DNA of 64,000 nt from Streptomyces sp. R33 (GTDB taxonomy: Bacteria; Actinomycetota; Actinomycetes; Streptomycetales; Streptomycetaceae), in assembly GCF_041200175.1 (NCBI RefSeq), contig NZ_CP165727.1, positions 7,434,001 through 7,498,000 on the forward strand, given 5' to 3'. The notes beneath the pieces are model-generated. The model did no database searches. It worked only from the letters and a program-made list of their open reading frames with translations, and was not told the origin of the DNA. Positions 18,784 to 27,362 of the stretch are shown here, piece after piece (positions within the stretch are counted from its first letter, which is position 1; every line of letters begins with the position of its first letter). The position numbers and the translations under genes are program-made.

Positions 18784-20433
18784 TCAGTGCGCCCGGTCCG
18801 CGCCCGCCCCGGCATCCGCCTCCGTCGCCACCGACTTCGCCCAGCGGTAGTCCGCCTTGCCGCTCGGCGAGCGCTGGATGGCCGGTGTGACGACCAGCTG
18901 GCGCGGGATCTTGTATCCCGCGAGCCGGGTCCGGCAGTGGCTCTGGATCTCCTCCAGGCTGGGCTCCCGGGCACCCGTCCGGACCTGGACCACCGCCGCC
19001 ACGTGATTGCCCCACTTCGCGTCCGGCACCCCGGCGACCAGGGCGTCGTACACGTCCGGGTGGGACTTCAGCGCCTGCTCGACCTCCTCCGGGTAGACCT
19101 TCTCGCCGCCCGTGTTGATGCACTGCGAGCCGCGCCCGAGGACCGTGACGATGCCCTCCTCGTCCACCGTCGCCATGTCCCCGAGCAGCACCCACCGCTC
19201 GGAGCCCTTCTGGAAGAAGGTCTCGGCGGTCTTCGCCGCGTCGTTGTAGTAGCCGAGCGGGACGTGGCCGCGCTGGGCGAGCCGCCCCGGTACGCCCACC
19301 GGCACCGGCTCGTGCGTCACCGGGTCCACCACCTGCGTACGGTCGTTGACGACGAGCCGGAAGCCCTTCTCGGGGCTCGAGTCGTCGGCCGCCCTGCCGT
19401 TGGACCCGGACTCCGAGGACCCGAAGTTGTTCAGGAGCAGCACGTTCGGCACCAGCCGCTGGAACTCCGCCCGTACCGTCTCCGACATGATCGCCCCGGA
19501 CGAGGAGACGCTGAACAGCGAGGACAGGTCGGTCCCCTTGAGCGGGCCCTTGAGCGCATCGATGAGCGGCCGGAGCATCGCGTCGCCCACCAGCGAGACG
19601 CTCGACACCTTCTCCTTCTCGATGGTGCGGAGCACCTCCTCCGGCGCGTACTTGCGGTGGATGACCACCCGCTGGCCGTAGTTGAAGGCGATGAACGAGG
19701 TCAGCGTCGAGGTGCCGTGCATCAGCGGGGGAGCGGGGAAGAAGGTGAGCCCGGCTCCCTTCGACGCGACCCGCTCGGCCAGCTCCTCGGGCCGCTTCAC
19801 CGGCTCGCCCGAGGGATCGCCGCCGAAGAGCCCCGCGAAGAACAGGTCCTCCGCGCGCCACATGACGCCCTTGGGCATGCCGGTGGTGCCGCCCGTGTAG
19901 ATGATGAACAGGTCGTCGGGGGAGCGGGGTGCGAACCCGCGCTCGGGCGAGCCGGCCGCCTCGGCGTCCTCGTACGCGACGGGCGCGACGGGGAGCTGCG
20001 GAGCGCCTTCGGGGGCCGGCCCGACGCGGATCAGGTGGCGCAGCCTGGTCGTCTGCGGGAGGGCGGCGGCCACCCGCTCGGTGAACTCGCCCTCGAAGAC
20101 GAGCGCGGCGAGGTCGGCGTCGTTGTAGAGGTAGACCAGCTCCTCCTCCACGTAGCGGTAGTTGACGTTCACCGGTACGAGGCGGGCCTTGAGGCAGGCC
20201 AGGACGGTCTGCAGGTACTCGACGCCGTTGTAGAGGTGCAGGCCCAGGTGCTCGCCGGCCGTCAAGCCGCTGTCCAGCAGGTGGTGCGCGATGCGGTTCG
20301 CCGCCGCGTCCAGCTCCGCGTACGTGAGGCGGCGCTCGGCGCCGGTCCCGGGGTGGTCCACGTACACAAGGGCCTCGCGGTCCGGGACCACGTCGACGAC
20401 CGACTCGAACAGGTCGGCAAGGTTGTACTCCAC
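18784..20433 (-). CDS. FadD19-like acyl-CoA synthetase (sterol side-chain type)
   Basis: A 549-residue ANL ligase. It shares with M. tuberculosis FadD19 the NVNYRYVEEELVYLYNDADL stretch, the P-loop IIYTGGTTGMPKGVMWR, LGRGSQCINTGGEKVYPEEVE and the SPSGKADYRWAK C-terminus with the catalytic lysine. FadD19 activates C24-branched sterol side-chain acids to CoA thioesters. The match was judged by eye from known family sequence, so a related fatty-acid substrate is possible. It is divergent from an EchA19-like gene, exactly as Rv3515c is from Rv3516. A palindromic operator lies between them at 20543. Confidence 0.85.
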   Translation of the reverse strand: MEYNLADLFESVVDVVPDREALVYVDHPGTGAERRLTYAELDAAANRIAHHLLDSGLTAGEHLGLHLYNGVEYLQTVLACLKARLVPVNVNYRYVEEELVYLYNDADLAALVFEGEFTERVAAALPQTTRLRHLIRVGPAPEGAPQLPVAPVAYEDAEAAGSPERGFAPRSPDDLFIIYTGGTTGMPKGVMWRAEDLFFAGLFGGDPSGEPVKRPEELAERVASKGAGLTFFPAPPLMHGTSTLTSFIAFNYGQRVVIHRKYAPEEVLRTIEKEKVSSVSLVGDAMLRPLIDALKGPLKGTDLSSLFSVSSSGAIMSETVRAEFQRLVPNVLLLNNFGSSESGSNGRAADDSSPEKGFRLVVNDRTQVVDPVTHEPVPVGVPGRLAQRGHVPLGYYNDAAKTAETFFQKGSERWVLLGDMATVDEEGIVTVLGRGSQCINTGGEKVYPEEVEQALKSHPDVYDALVAGVPDAKWGNHVAAVVQVRTGAREPSLEEIQSHCRTRLAGYKIPRQLVVTPAIQRSPSGKADYRWAKSVATEADAGAGADRAH

Positions 20434-20542
20434 CGTTCCTCCTCACCCCCGAGGTTGCCCGTTGCCGGGCCCATGGCCGTGCTGCCCGCGGCGGTCATTA
20501 GAGCGCCGCTCGGCCGAAGTGGGAAGGGCGCGGCCCAAGAAA

Positions 20543-20559
20543 TCTGACTGTGTGTCAGA
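20543..20559. promoter_or_regulatory. Palindromic operator, copy 2 (TCTGAC-N5-GTCAGA)
   Basis: TCTGACTGTGTGTCAGA, followed by AAAA, lies in the 190-base gap between the divergent FadD19-like and EchA19-like genes, 64 bases before the latter's start. It could control both promoters. The flanks AAGAAA and AAAAC resemble those of the copy at 5589. Confidence 0.72.
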
Positions 20560-20623
20560 AAACTATTGAACTGCACCCGGCCCTCCTGCAACCTGTTCTA
20601 GGTCTTGAGACGGGAGGACGGCA

Positions 20624-21424
20624 ATGGGTGGAACCGAACACCTGACCGTGGAGCGCCACGGCGCCACGCTGGTGCTCACCATGAACAGGCCCGAGGCGAA
20701 GAACGCGCTCTCGCTGCCGCTGTTGGTGGGGCTGTACGACGGCTGGCTGGAGGCGGACGCCGACGACACGATCCGCTCGGTGGTCCTGACGGGCGCGGGC
20801 GGGGACTTCTGTGCCGGGATGGACCTCAAGGCCCTGGCCGGGAAGGGGATGGCGGGCGACCAGTACCGGGACCGCCTGAAGGCCGACCCCGACCTGCACT
20901 GGAAGGCGATGCTCCGCCACCACCGGCCGCGCAAGCCGGTGATCGCGGCGGTGGAGGGCTACTGCGTGGCGGGCGGGACCGAGATCCTGCAGGGCACGGA
21001 CATCCGGGTCGCGGGCGCGGGCGCCACCTTCGGGCTGTTCGAGGTCAAGCGGGGCCTGTTCCCGATCGGCGGCTCGACGGTACGCCTGCCCCGGCAGATC
21101 GCGCGCACGCACGCGCTGGAGATGCTGCTGACCGGCCGGCCGTACTCCGCCGCCGAGGCCGAGCGGATCGGGCTGGTCGGGTCGGTCGTCCCCGAGGGGA
21201 CCGCGCTGGCCAAGGCCCTGGAGATCGCGGAGCAGGTCAACGCGTGCGGGCCGCTGGCCGTCGAGGCCGTGAAGGCCTCGGTCTACGAGACCGCGGAACT
21301 GACGGAGACCGAAGGCCTGGCCTCGGAGCTGCTGCGCGGCTGGCCGGTCTTCGACACCGCGGACGCCAAGGAGGGGGCTCGGGCATTCGCGGAGAAGCGG
21401 CCTGCGGTGTACCGGCGGGAGTAA
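20624..21424 (+). CDS. EchA19-like enoyl-CoA hydratase (crotonase family)
   Basis: A 266-residue crotonase. TMNRPEAKNALS, the oxyanion-hole segment TGAGGDFCAGMDLKAL, and EGYCVAGGTEILQGTDIRVA are conserved. Both catalytic glutamates appear kept: Glu in GGTEIL and Glu in FGLFEVKRG. The protein would hydrate a 2-enoyl-CoA. It resembles M. tuberculosis EchA19, a steroid enoyl-CoA hydratase, through the GTEILQGTDIRVAG core and the AFAEKRP terminus. GGGAGGACGG precedes the ATG. The gene is followed by a MITE-like element rather than by its expected partners. Confidence 0.87.
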   Translation: MGGTEHLTVERHGATLVLTMNRPEAKNALSLPLLVGLYDGWLEADADDTIRSVVLTGAGGDFCAGMDLKALAGKGMAGDQYRDRLKADPDLHWKAMLRHHRPRKPVIAAVEGYCVAGGTEILQGTDIRVAGAGATFGLFEVKRGLFPIGGSTVRLPRQIARTHALEMLLTGRPYSAAEAERIGLVGSVVPEGTALAKALEIAEQVNACGPLAVEAVKASVYETAELTETEGLASELLRGWPVFDTADAKEGARAFAEKRPAVYRRE

Positions 21425-21470
21425 CCGGTCCTGGCCGTGCGGGGGCCGTGCCCGGCTTGGCCGCGGCCTA

Positions 21471-21641
21471 GGGGGTGTCGTCAAAGTAGCGTCGTCCGCC
21501 CGTGAGGGCGGGGCCGGCGGGGTCTGGTGCGTGTGATCGCAAGGCGGAGGAGGGAGGCGACGCTCGCGTCGTCGACCGACGACAACGCCGCGAGCGCGCG
21601 TGCCAGACCCCGCCGGCCAGACGGGACTTTGACGATACCCC
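21471..21641. mobile_element. MITE-like element with terminal inverted repeats and TA duplication
   Basis: This 171-base segment begins GGGGGTGTCGTCAAAGT and ends, read on the opposite strand, GGGGTATCGTCAAAGT. One G and one base differ. TA flanks both ends (21469-21470 and 21642-21643), within CTAG at each border, as expected for Tc1/IS630-type insertion. A second, inner inverted repeat pairs GCCGGCGGGGTCTGG with CCAGACCCCGCCGGC. No open frame long enough for a transposase exists inside, so it would move only with help from elsewhere. Confidence 0.6.
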
Positions 21642-21697
21642 TAGGGCCCCTCGCGGATCGAGTGCCGGTGCGGCGCCGCTGCCGGGGCTCGGCCCCC

Positions 21698-21802
21698 GGA
21701 CCCCCGCACCTCGGACCCCCGCACCTTGGACCCCCGCACCTTGGACCCCCGCACCTTGGACCCCCGCACCTTGGACCCCCGCACCCCGGACGCCGGCGCC
21801 CC
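21698..21802. repeat. 15-bp tandem repeat array (GGACCCCCGCACCTT)
   Basis: Six near-identical units (21698-21787) and one degenerate unit lie in the 476-base non-coding gap at 21425-21900. All three forward frames stay open through it, but repeats explain that and there is no ribosome-binding site for an upstream extension. Apart from this array and the MITE-like element I see nothing in the gap. Confidence 0.75.
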
Positions 21803-21900
21803 GGACGCCGGCGGGGCCGGGGGTGTCCGGCGGGTCTGGACTCTGCCGCTGCCCGGACTTGCACGTGTTGTTGACCGTTTCGAACATCGGAGTGCCGCTC

Positions 21901-22863
21901 ATGACCGCAGCCGCGTCCCCTCCCGAAGTGCTTCGTGCCCCCCTCGTCGTCGAGTTCCCCTTCACCCGGTCCCTCGGGCCCGTCCAGAGCGCCTTCCTCA
22001 CCGGGCTGCGCGAGCGCGTCGTCCTCGGCGTCAGGACCACCGAGGGCACGGTGATGGTCCCTCCCGTCGAGTACGACCCCGTCACCGCCGAGGAGATCCG
22101 CGAGCTCGTCGAGGTCGGCGCCACCGGCACGGTCACCACCTGGGCCTGGAACGGCGCCCCGCGCCCCAACCAGCCCCTGGCGACCCCCTTCGCCTGGGTC
22201 CTGGTCCGCCTCGACGGCGCGGACACCGCAATCCTGCACGCGCTCGACGCCGCAGGGCCCGAAGCCGTGCACACCGGCATGCGGGTCCGGATCCGCTGGG
22301 CCGAGGAGCGCACCGGGGCCATCACCGACATCGCGTGCTTCGAGCCCCACGACGGCCCGGAAGCAGCTCAGGCGACCGCGCACGACGGGCAGTTCGCCGA
22401 CGCCGTCACCGGCATCGTCGCCGAGGCCCGCCTCGACTACACCTACAGCCCGGGCCGCTCCCAGACCGCGTACATCAACGCCCTCGCCGAGCACCGGACC
22501 GTCGGCGAGCGCTGCCCCTCCTGCCACAAGGTGTACGTGCCGCCGCGCGGCGCCTGCCCCACCTGCGGGGTCGCCACCACCGACCAGGTCGAGGTCGGCC
22601 CGGCCGGGACCGTGACCACGTACTGCATCGTCAACATCAAGGCGAAGAACCTGGACATCGAAGTCCCCTACGTCTACGCCCACATCGCCCTCGACGGCGC
22701 CGACCTCGCCCTGCACGGCCGGATCGGCGGCATCCCGTACGACCAGGTCCGCATGGGGCTGCGCGTGGAACCCGTCTGGACCGAGGGCGGGCGCCACCCC
22801 GACCACTACCGCCCCACCGGCGAGCCGGACGCCGACTACGACGCCTACAAGGAGCTCATCTGA
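21901..22863 (+). CDS. Double DUF35 (OB-fold/zinc-ribbon) acyl-CoA-binding protein, Rv3521-like
   Basis: A 320-residue protein with two DUF35 modules. The first (about 1-150) is an OB-like domain without obvious zinc ligands. The second has a rubredoxin-like knuckle, CPSCHKVY and CPTCGV (about residues 202-223), followed by an OB strand set ending VEPVWTEGGR. DUF35 proteins dock onto SCP2-type thiolases and shape the acyl-CoA site, as in ChsH2-Ltp2. It precedes two such thiolases with a stop/start overlap (TGATG), the arrangement of M. tuberculosis Rv3521-Rv3523. CGGAG precedes the ATG by nine bases. It probably acts within a cytoplasmic thiolase/aldolase complex. Confidence 0.83.
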   Translation: MTAAASPPEVLRAPLVVEFPFTRSLGPVQSAFLTGLRERVVLGVRTTEGTVMVPPVEYDPVTAEEIRELVEVGATGTVTTWAWNGAPRPNQPLATPFAWVLVRLDGADTAILHALDAAGPEAVHTGMRVRIRWAEERTGAITDIACFEPHDGPEAAQATAHDGQFADAVTGIVAEARLDYTYSPGRSQTAYINALAEHRTVGERCPSCHKVYVPPRGACPTCGVATTDQVEVGPAGTVTTYCIVNIKAKNLDIEVPYVYAHIALDGADLALHGRIGGIPYDQVRMGLRVEPVWTEGGRHPDHYRPTGEPDADYDAYKELI

Positions 22864-23930
22864 TGCCCGCGACGAGCAGGTACGCACGCGACGTCGCCGT
22901 CGTCGCCTTCGCGCAGAGCGACCACCGGCGCAGCTCCGACGAACTCAGCGAAGTCGAGATGGTCATGCCGGTCCTGCACCAGGTGCTGGCCCGGACCGGT
23001 CTGAAGGCCGGCGAGATCGGCTTCACCTGCTCCGGATCCAGCGACTACCTCGCGGGCCGCGCCTTCTCCTTCACGATGACCCTCGACGGGGTCGGCGCCT
23101 GGCCGCCGATCTCCGAGTCGCACGTCGAGATGGACGGCGCCTGGGCCCTCTACGAGGCCTGGGTCAAGATCCAGACGGGCGAGGCCGACACCGCGCTCGT
23201 CTACTCGTACGGGAAGTCCTCGCCGGGCTCCGTACGGGACGTCCTGACCCGGCAGCTCGACCCGTACTACCTGGCTCCGCTCTGGCCCGACTCGGTGGCC
23301 CTGGCCGCCCTCCAGGCCCAGGCGCTGATCGATGGCGGCGAGACCGACGAGGGCGCCCTCGCCGCAGTCGGCGCCCGCAGCAGGGCTTCGGCGGCCGACA
23401 ACCCGCACGCCCAGCTCCGCGGCGCCGTCCCGCAGGGCGACTACCAGGTCCGGCCGCTGCGCACGGGCGACTGCCCGCCCATCGGCGACGGTGCGGCCGC
23501 CGTCATCCTCGCCGCGGGCGACACCGCGCGGCGGCTGTGCGAGCGGCCCGCCTGGATCACCGGCATCGACCACCGGATCGAGGCCCACGGCCTGGGCCTG
23601 CGCGACCTCACCGACTCCCCGTCGACCCGGATCGCCGCCGAGCACGCCGGCGTCTTCGAGCGCCCGGTGGACACGGCCGAGCTGCACGCGCCGTTCTCCT
23701 CCCAGGAGGTGGTCCTCCGCAAGGCGCTGCGTCTCGGCGAGGACGTCGTCGTCAACCCGTCCGGCGGGGCGCTCGCCGCCAACCCGGTCATGGCCGCCGG
23801 CCTGATCCGGATCGGCGAGGCCGCCGCCCGGATCCACCGCGGCGCGTCCGACCGGGCCGTCGCGCACGCCACCTCCGGCCCCTGCCTCCAGCAGAACCTG
23901 GTCGCCGTCCTGGAAGGGGAACCCGCATGA
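22863..23930 (+). CDS. SCP2-type thiolase / lipid-transfer protein, Ltp4-like (Rv3522-like)
   Basis: A 355-residue thiolase-fold protein. IGFTCSGSSDYLAGRAFSF contains a cysteine near the usual nucleophile region; PIGDGAAAVILA and VVNPSGGALAANPVMAAGL are standard thiolase segments. Its length and its position between a DUF35 protein and a longer thiolase match M. tuberculosis Rv3522. In sterol catabolism such proteins cleave or retro-aldol the shortened side chain; the activity of this one is unproven. It overlaps both neighbours (TGATG upstream, ATGA downstream), so the three proteins are co-translated. Confidence 0.83.
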   Translation: MPATSRYARDVAVVAFAQSDHRRSSDELSEVEMVMPVLHQVLARTGLKAGEIGFTCSGSSDYLAGRAFSFTMTLDGVGAWPPISESHVEMDGAWALYEAWVKIQTGEADTALVYSYGKSSPGSVRDVLTRQLDPYYLAPLWPDSVALAALQAQALIDGGETDEGALAAVGARSRASAADNPHAQLRGAVPQGDYQVRPLRTGDCPPIGDGAAAVILAAGDTARRLCERPAWITGIDHRIEAHGLGLRDLTDSPSTRIAAEHAGVFERPVDTAELHAPFSSQEVVLRKALRLGEDVVVNPSGGALAANPVMAAGLIRIGEAAARIHRGASDRAVAHATSGPCLQQNLVAVLEGEPA

Positions 23931-25102
23931 CGAGTACGGGAAAGGAGCCGGTCGCCGTCGTCGGCATCGGCCAGACCAAGCACGTCGCCGCCCGCCACGA
24001 CGTCTCCCTCGCGGGGCTCGTCCGCGAGGCCGCGGCGCGCGCCCTCGCCGACGCGGAGCTGACCTGGGCGGACATCGACGCGGTCGTCATCGGCAAGGCC
24101 CCCGACTTCTTCGAGGGCGTGATGATGCCGGAGCTGTACCTGGCCGACGCCCTCGGCGCGGTCGGCAAGCCCATGCTCCGCGTCCACACCGCCGGTTCGG
24201 TCGGCGGGTCCACCGCGCTCGTGGCCTCCAACCTGGTCGCGGCGCGGGTCCACCGGACCGTCCTGACCCTCGCGTTCGAGAAGCAGTCCGAGTCCAACGC
24301 CATGTGGGGCCTGTCGCTGCCCGTGCCGTTCCAGCAGCCGCTGCTGGCGGGCGCCGGCGGGTTCTTCGCCCCGCACGTGCGCGCGTACATGCGGCGTACG
24401 GGCGCGCCCGACTCGGTCGGCTCGCTGGTCGCCTACAAGGACCGCCGCAACGCGCTGAAGAACCCGTACGCGCACCTCCACGAGCACGACATCACCCTGG
24501 AGCGGGTCCAGGCCTCGCCGATGCTCTGGGACCCGATCCGGTACTCCGAGACCTGCCCCTCCTCGGACGGGGCCTGCGCGATGGTCCTCACCGACCGGGC
24601 GGGCGCGGCCCGTTCGCCGAAGCCGCCGGCCTGGGTGCACGGCGGGGCGATGCGCAGCGAGCCGACGCTCTTCGCGGGCAAGGACTTCGTCTCCCCGCAG
24701 GCGGGCAAGGACTGCGCGGCCGACGTCTACCGGCAGGCCGGGATCACCGACCCGCGCCGGGAGATCGACGCGGTGGAGATGTACGTGCCGTTCTCCTGGT
24801 ACGAGCCGATGTGGCTGGAGAACCTCGGCTTCGCCGAGGAGGGCGAGGGCTGGAAGCTCACCGAGGCCGGGGTCACCGAACTCGACGGCGACCTCCCGGT
24901 CAACCCCTCCGGCGGGGTGCTGTCCACCAACCCGATCGGCGCCTCCGGCATGATCCGCTTCGCGGAAGCGGCCCTCCAGGTCCGCGGCCAGGCCGGCGAA
25001 CACCAGGTTCCGGGCGCCCGCCGGGCCCTGGGCCACGCGTACGGCGGCGGCGCGCAGTTCTTCGCGATGTGGCTGGTGGGGGCGCAGGCCCCCACTTCCT
25101 GA
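23927..25102 (+). CDS. SCP2-type thiolase / lipid-transfer protein, Ltp3-like (Rv3523-like)
   Basis: A 391-residue thiolase-fold protein. The nucleophile loop reads VHTAGSVGGSTALVASNLV, with no cysteine where a degradative thiolase has one. The C-terminal PVNPSGGVLSTNPIGASGM and GHAYGGGAQFFAMWLV segments are conserved. The missing cysteine is common in SCP2-type thiolase-like proteins; retro-aldol or other non-thiolytic chemistry is an alternative to thiolysis. Size and gene order match M. tuberculosis Rv3523. It is the last gene of the operon and is followed by a 130-base spacer. Confidence 0.83.
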   Translation: MTSTGKEPVAVVGIGQTKHVAARHDVSLAGLVREAAARALADAELTWADIDAVVIGKAPDFFEGVMMPELYLADALGAVGKPMLRVHTAGSVGGSTALVASNLVAARVHRTVLTLAFEKQSESNAMWGLSLPVPFQQPLLAGAGGFFAPHVRAYMRRTGAPDSVGSLVAYKDRRNALKNPYAHLHEHDITLERVQASPMLWDPIRYSETCPSSDGACAMVLTDRAGAARSPKPPAWVHGGAMRSEPTLFAGKDFVSPQAGKDCAADVYRQAGITDPRREIDAVEMYVPFSWYEPMWLENLGFAEEGEGWKLTEAGVTELDGDLPVNPSGGVLSTNPIGASGMIRFAEAALQVRGQAGEHQVPGARRALGHAYGGGAQFFAMWLVGAQAPTS

Positions 25103-25232
25103 TCGGAATCGCTCCTCCGGGCGGGTGTGCGGCTGGTGCCGGACCGGCCACGGGTGACTCACCGTGGCCTGTGCGGCACCCGCTGCGATGGTTACTCTGG
25201 CCCCCGGACGACGTACCGGGAGGAGCACGCAC

Positions 25233-25472
25233 GTGGCCGAAAGCATGATTTCGCAGCCTCTGGCCGGCTGGGGCAAGCCGGACCTCGACCTCAGCGAGGC
25301 GGACTGGCAGTCGAGCAGCCGGGGAGCGGGCGACGTCCAGATCGCCTTCGTCGAGGGGTTCATCGCGATGCGCAACAGCGACCGCCCCGAGAGCCCCTCG
25401 CTGATCTTCGCGCCGGACGAGTGGCGCAAGTTCGTCATGAACGCACGGGGCGGGGAGTTCGACCTGACGTAG
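25233..25472 (+). CDS. DUF397 domain protein
   Basis: A 79-residue protein starting at GTG 25233, seven bases after GGGAGGAG. The segment from DWQSSSRG through VQIAFVEGFIAMRNSDRP to PSLIFAPDEWRKFV is the complete DUF397 domain. These small proteins usually accompany an XRE-type regulator of the BldB/AbaA/WhiJ sort in Streptomyces and influence development. Here no XRE partner is adjacent, so it is an orphan copy. Its function is inferred only from the family. Confidence 0.8.
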   Translation: MAESMISQPLAGWGKPDLDLSEADWQSSSRGAGDVQIAFVEGFIAMRNSDRPESPSLIFAPDEWRKFVMNARGGEFDLT

Positions 25473-25606
25473 CCGGTACGGCCGGACGCGGCGCACCACC
25501 GGACGCGGACCCGCCCGCGCCGGTGGCGCCGCCGCGAAAATCCGCCTGACGCCGCCGCCCGGACGTGCGAGGGTGGCCGGTATGACGATCAACCGCCGAA
25601 AGGGCG

Positions 25607-26116
25607 ATGCCGCGTAGACGGCCCGGCGCGCTGCGCGCCCTGCAGGGACCGTTCGAAGGGCGCCGCCCGCCCGCCTGGGCGCGGGAACTGCCCCCCGTGG
25701 ACCGGCTGTCGCCGGCCGCGAGCGCCGGCGTTCACTGGGTCCTGTACGAGCAGAGCACGAGCGATACCGATCTCGCGTACCTCTTGGGCCGGTACCGCGG
25801 CTTCCTGAACCGGCCCGGCGGCCGGTTGCGGCTGGTCGCCTCGCTGGTGCCGGCCTGCCCCGGCTGCGCGCTCGACGACGTGGCCGAGGTCCGGGACAGG
25901 CTGGGCGAGGTCTACCGCAGGCTGCCGCCGCAGGCCCGCACGGCGCTGGGCCGCGTACTGCGCGCCCTGGACGCGGAGTTCCGGCGCCGCACCCTCCCGG
26001 ATCCGGATCCGCCACCCGGCCACTGGGCCGACTGGATCGAGTACGTCGACGACTGGGCCGAGTGGCGTGGCATCCCGTACGCCTGGTGGCACCGCCGGAT
26101 CTACGAGCACACCTGA
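25607..26116 (+). CDS. Hypothetical protein
   Basis: A 169-residue basic protein, rich in arginine and tryptophan, that I do not recognise. A CPGC pair sits in VPACPGCALDD near residues 84-87, and the C-terminus is tryptophan-rich (HWADWIEYVDDWAEWRG). Coding bias is normal for the window. The spacing between AAAGGG and the ATG is short. A mini-frame of eleven codons starting at 25582 overlaps the start and could be a coupled leader. It converges on ltrA. Confidence 0.6.
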   Translation: MPRRRPGALRALQGPFEGRRPPAWARELPPVDRLSPAASAGVHWVLYEQSTSDTDLAYLLGRYRGFLNRPGGRLRLVASLVPACPGCALDDVAEVRDRLGEVYRRLPPQARTALGRVLRALDAEFRRRTLPDPDPPPGHWADWIEYVDDWAEWRGIPYAWWHRRIYEHT

Positions 26117-26136
26117 CCCGGGCGGTGCCGCGGCGG

Positions 26137-27336
26137 CTACGGGGCCGTCGGTCCAGCCGGTGTCGGCTTCGGCGGGAAGCGTTCCAGCACCACCCGGGGC
26201 CACGCCGCCGCCAGCACCAGCAGCCACACGAGTTGTACGGCCGCGGCCCCCCGGGCCACCGCCCCCGCCACCAGTACGACGGCCAGCGACGGACCCACCA
26301 GCAGCAGGACCAGCCGCAGCCCGCGGCCCGAGCCGGCCGCCGCCACCCCCGCGATCGCCAGGTACACCGCGAGGCTCCCGCACAGCAGCCACCGCACCGC
26401 CTCCGGAACCGGGCGGTCCGTGTACTCCACCGCGTTGCCGAGCGCCGCCGCCAGCGCCGCCACCGAGCCCGCGACGAAGCAGTGCAGCGGCAGGACCAGC
26501 CGTACCGGAAGGACGTCCCACGCCAGCAGCGGCACCCCGTCCGCCCCGTGGCGCAGCGACAGCGACCACAGCAGGAGCAGCAGCAGGAACGCGCCGATGC
26601 CGACCCCGTACAGCGCCGCGTCCCACTCCACCTGCGAGGCGGCGGCCACCACCTGGGCGACCGCCTCGCCCAGCACGATCAGCTGGAACAGGCCCAGCCG
26701 CTCCCCGAGATGCGGCGCGTCCATCAGCGCCGCCACCGGCTTGGGCGCGGCCCGCCGTCTGCGCGCCGCCTGCTGCGCGTACTGCGCGTCCACCCGGGCG
26801 GCCAGCCTCGTGCCGGACACCGAGAACATCACCGCCAGGTCGATGGCCAGCCCCAGCGCCCACAGCGCGTACCGGGCCGTCCCGTCGAACCACATCGACA
26901 CGATCCACGGGGTCAGCCCCAGCCCCAGCTGCGTGATCGGCAGCTCCGGCACGTACTCCCCGCGCCGCTCCCACGCCTTGCCCGCCAGCGAGCGCACCAG
27001 GATGTAGGCCAGCGCGAACGCCCCCGCCCGGTCCTCCCGTACGCCGTGCACCGAGGCCGCCATCACCGCCATGCCGAACATCCCCGCCAGGACCGTCCAC
27101 GTGCGGGCCTCCTCGCCGCTGACGTTCCCGTACACGGTGAACAGCATCCAGCCCGTCCAGAAGGCCAGGAACATCACCGCGTACAGCGCCACATCGCCGC
27201 TGCCGGGGCTGCCGGCCAGCAGGTGCGCCAGCTGGGCGACGCCCGCCACCGCCGTCAGGTCGAAGAACAGCTCCAGCCAGGAGGCGTGCCGTTCGCCCTC
27301 CTCAGGCGCCGACCCTGCCGGCGCGGAATCGGTCAT
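26137..27336 (-). CDS. ltrA: Low-temperature-requirement A (LtrA)-family membrane protein
   Basis: A 399-residue polytopic membrane protein. It opens with the family signature HASWLELFFDLTAVAGVAQLAHLL and has at least nine hydrophobic spans. Typical conserved segments are MFLAFWTGWMLFTVYGN, HLGERLGLFQLIVLGEAVAQVV and PLHCFVAGSVAALAAAL. LtrA was first linked to growth in the cold in Listeria, but its molecular role is unknown. It is divergent from the next gene, with only 26 bases between starts, so the promoters must overlap. Confidence 0.88.
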   Translation of the reverse strand: MTDSAPAGSAPEEGERHASWLELFFDLTAVAGVAQLAHLLAGSPGSGDVALYAVMFLAFWTGWMLFTVYGNVSGEEARTWTVLAGMFGMAVMAASVHGVREDRAGAFALAYILVRSLAGKAWERRGEYVPELPITQLGLGLTPWIVSMWFDGTARYALWALGLAIDLAVMFSVSGTRLAARVDAQYAQQAARRRRAAPKPVAALMDAPHLGERLGLFQLIVLGEAVAQVVAAASQVEWDAALYGVGIGAFLLLLLLWSLSLRHGADGVPLLAWDVLPVRLVLPLHCFVAGSVAALAAALGNAVEYTDRPVPEAVRWLLCGSLAVYLAIAGVAAAGSGRGLRLVLLLVGPSLAVVLVAGAVARGAAAVQLVWLLVLAAAWPRVVLERFPPKPTPAGPTAP

Positions 27337-27362
27337 AACGGGATGATAGGTAGGGTGGCCCC

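Noticed and set aside
21698..21802. A CRISPR-like array
   Set aside because: Units are contiguous 15-bp tandem copies with no spacers, and no cas genes are present.
25582..25617. An 11-codon leader peptide overlapping the start at 25607
   Set aside because: It has no regulatory codon run or terminator, and short frames like this are frequent; it is mentioned only as an alternative.
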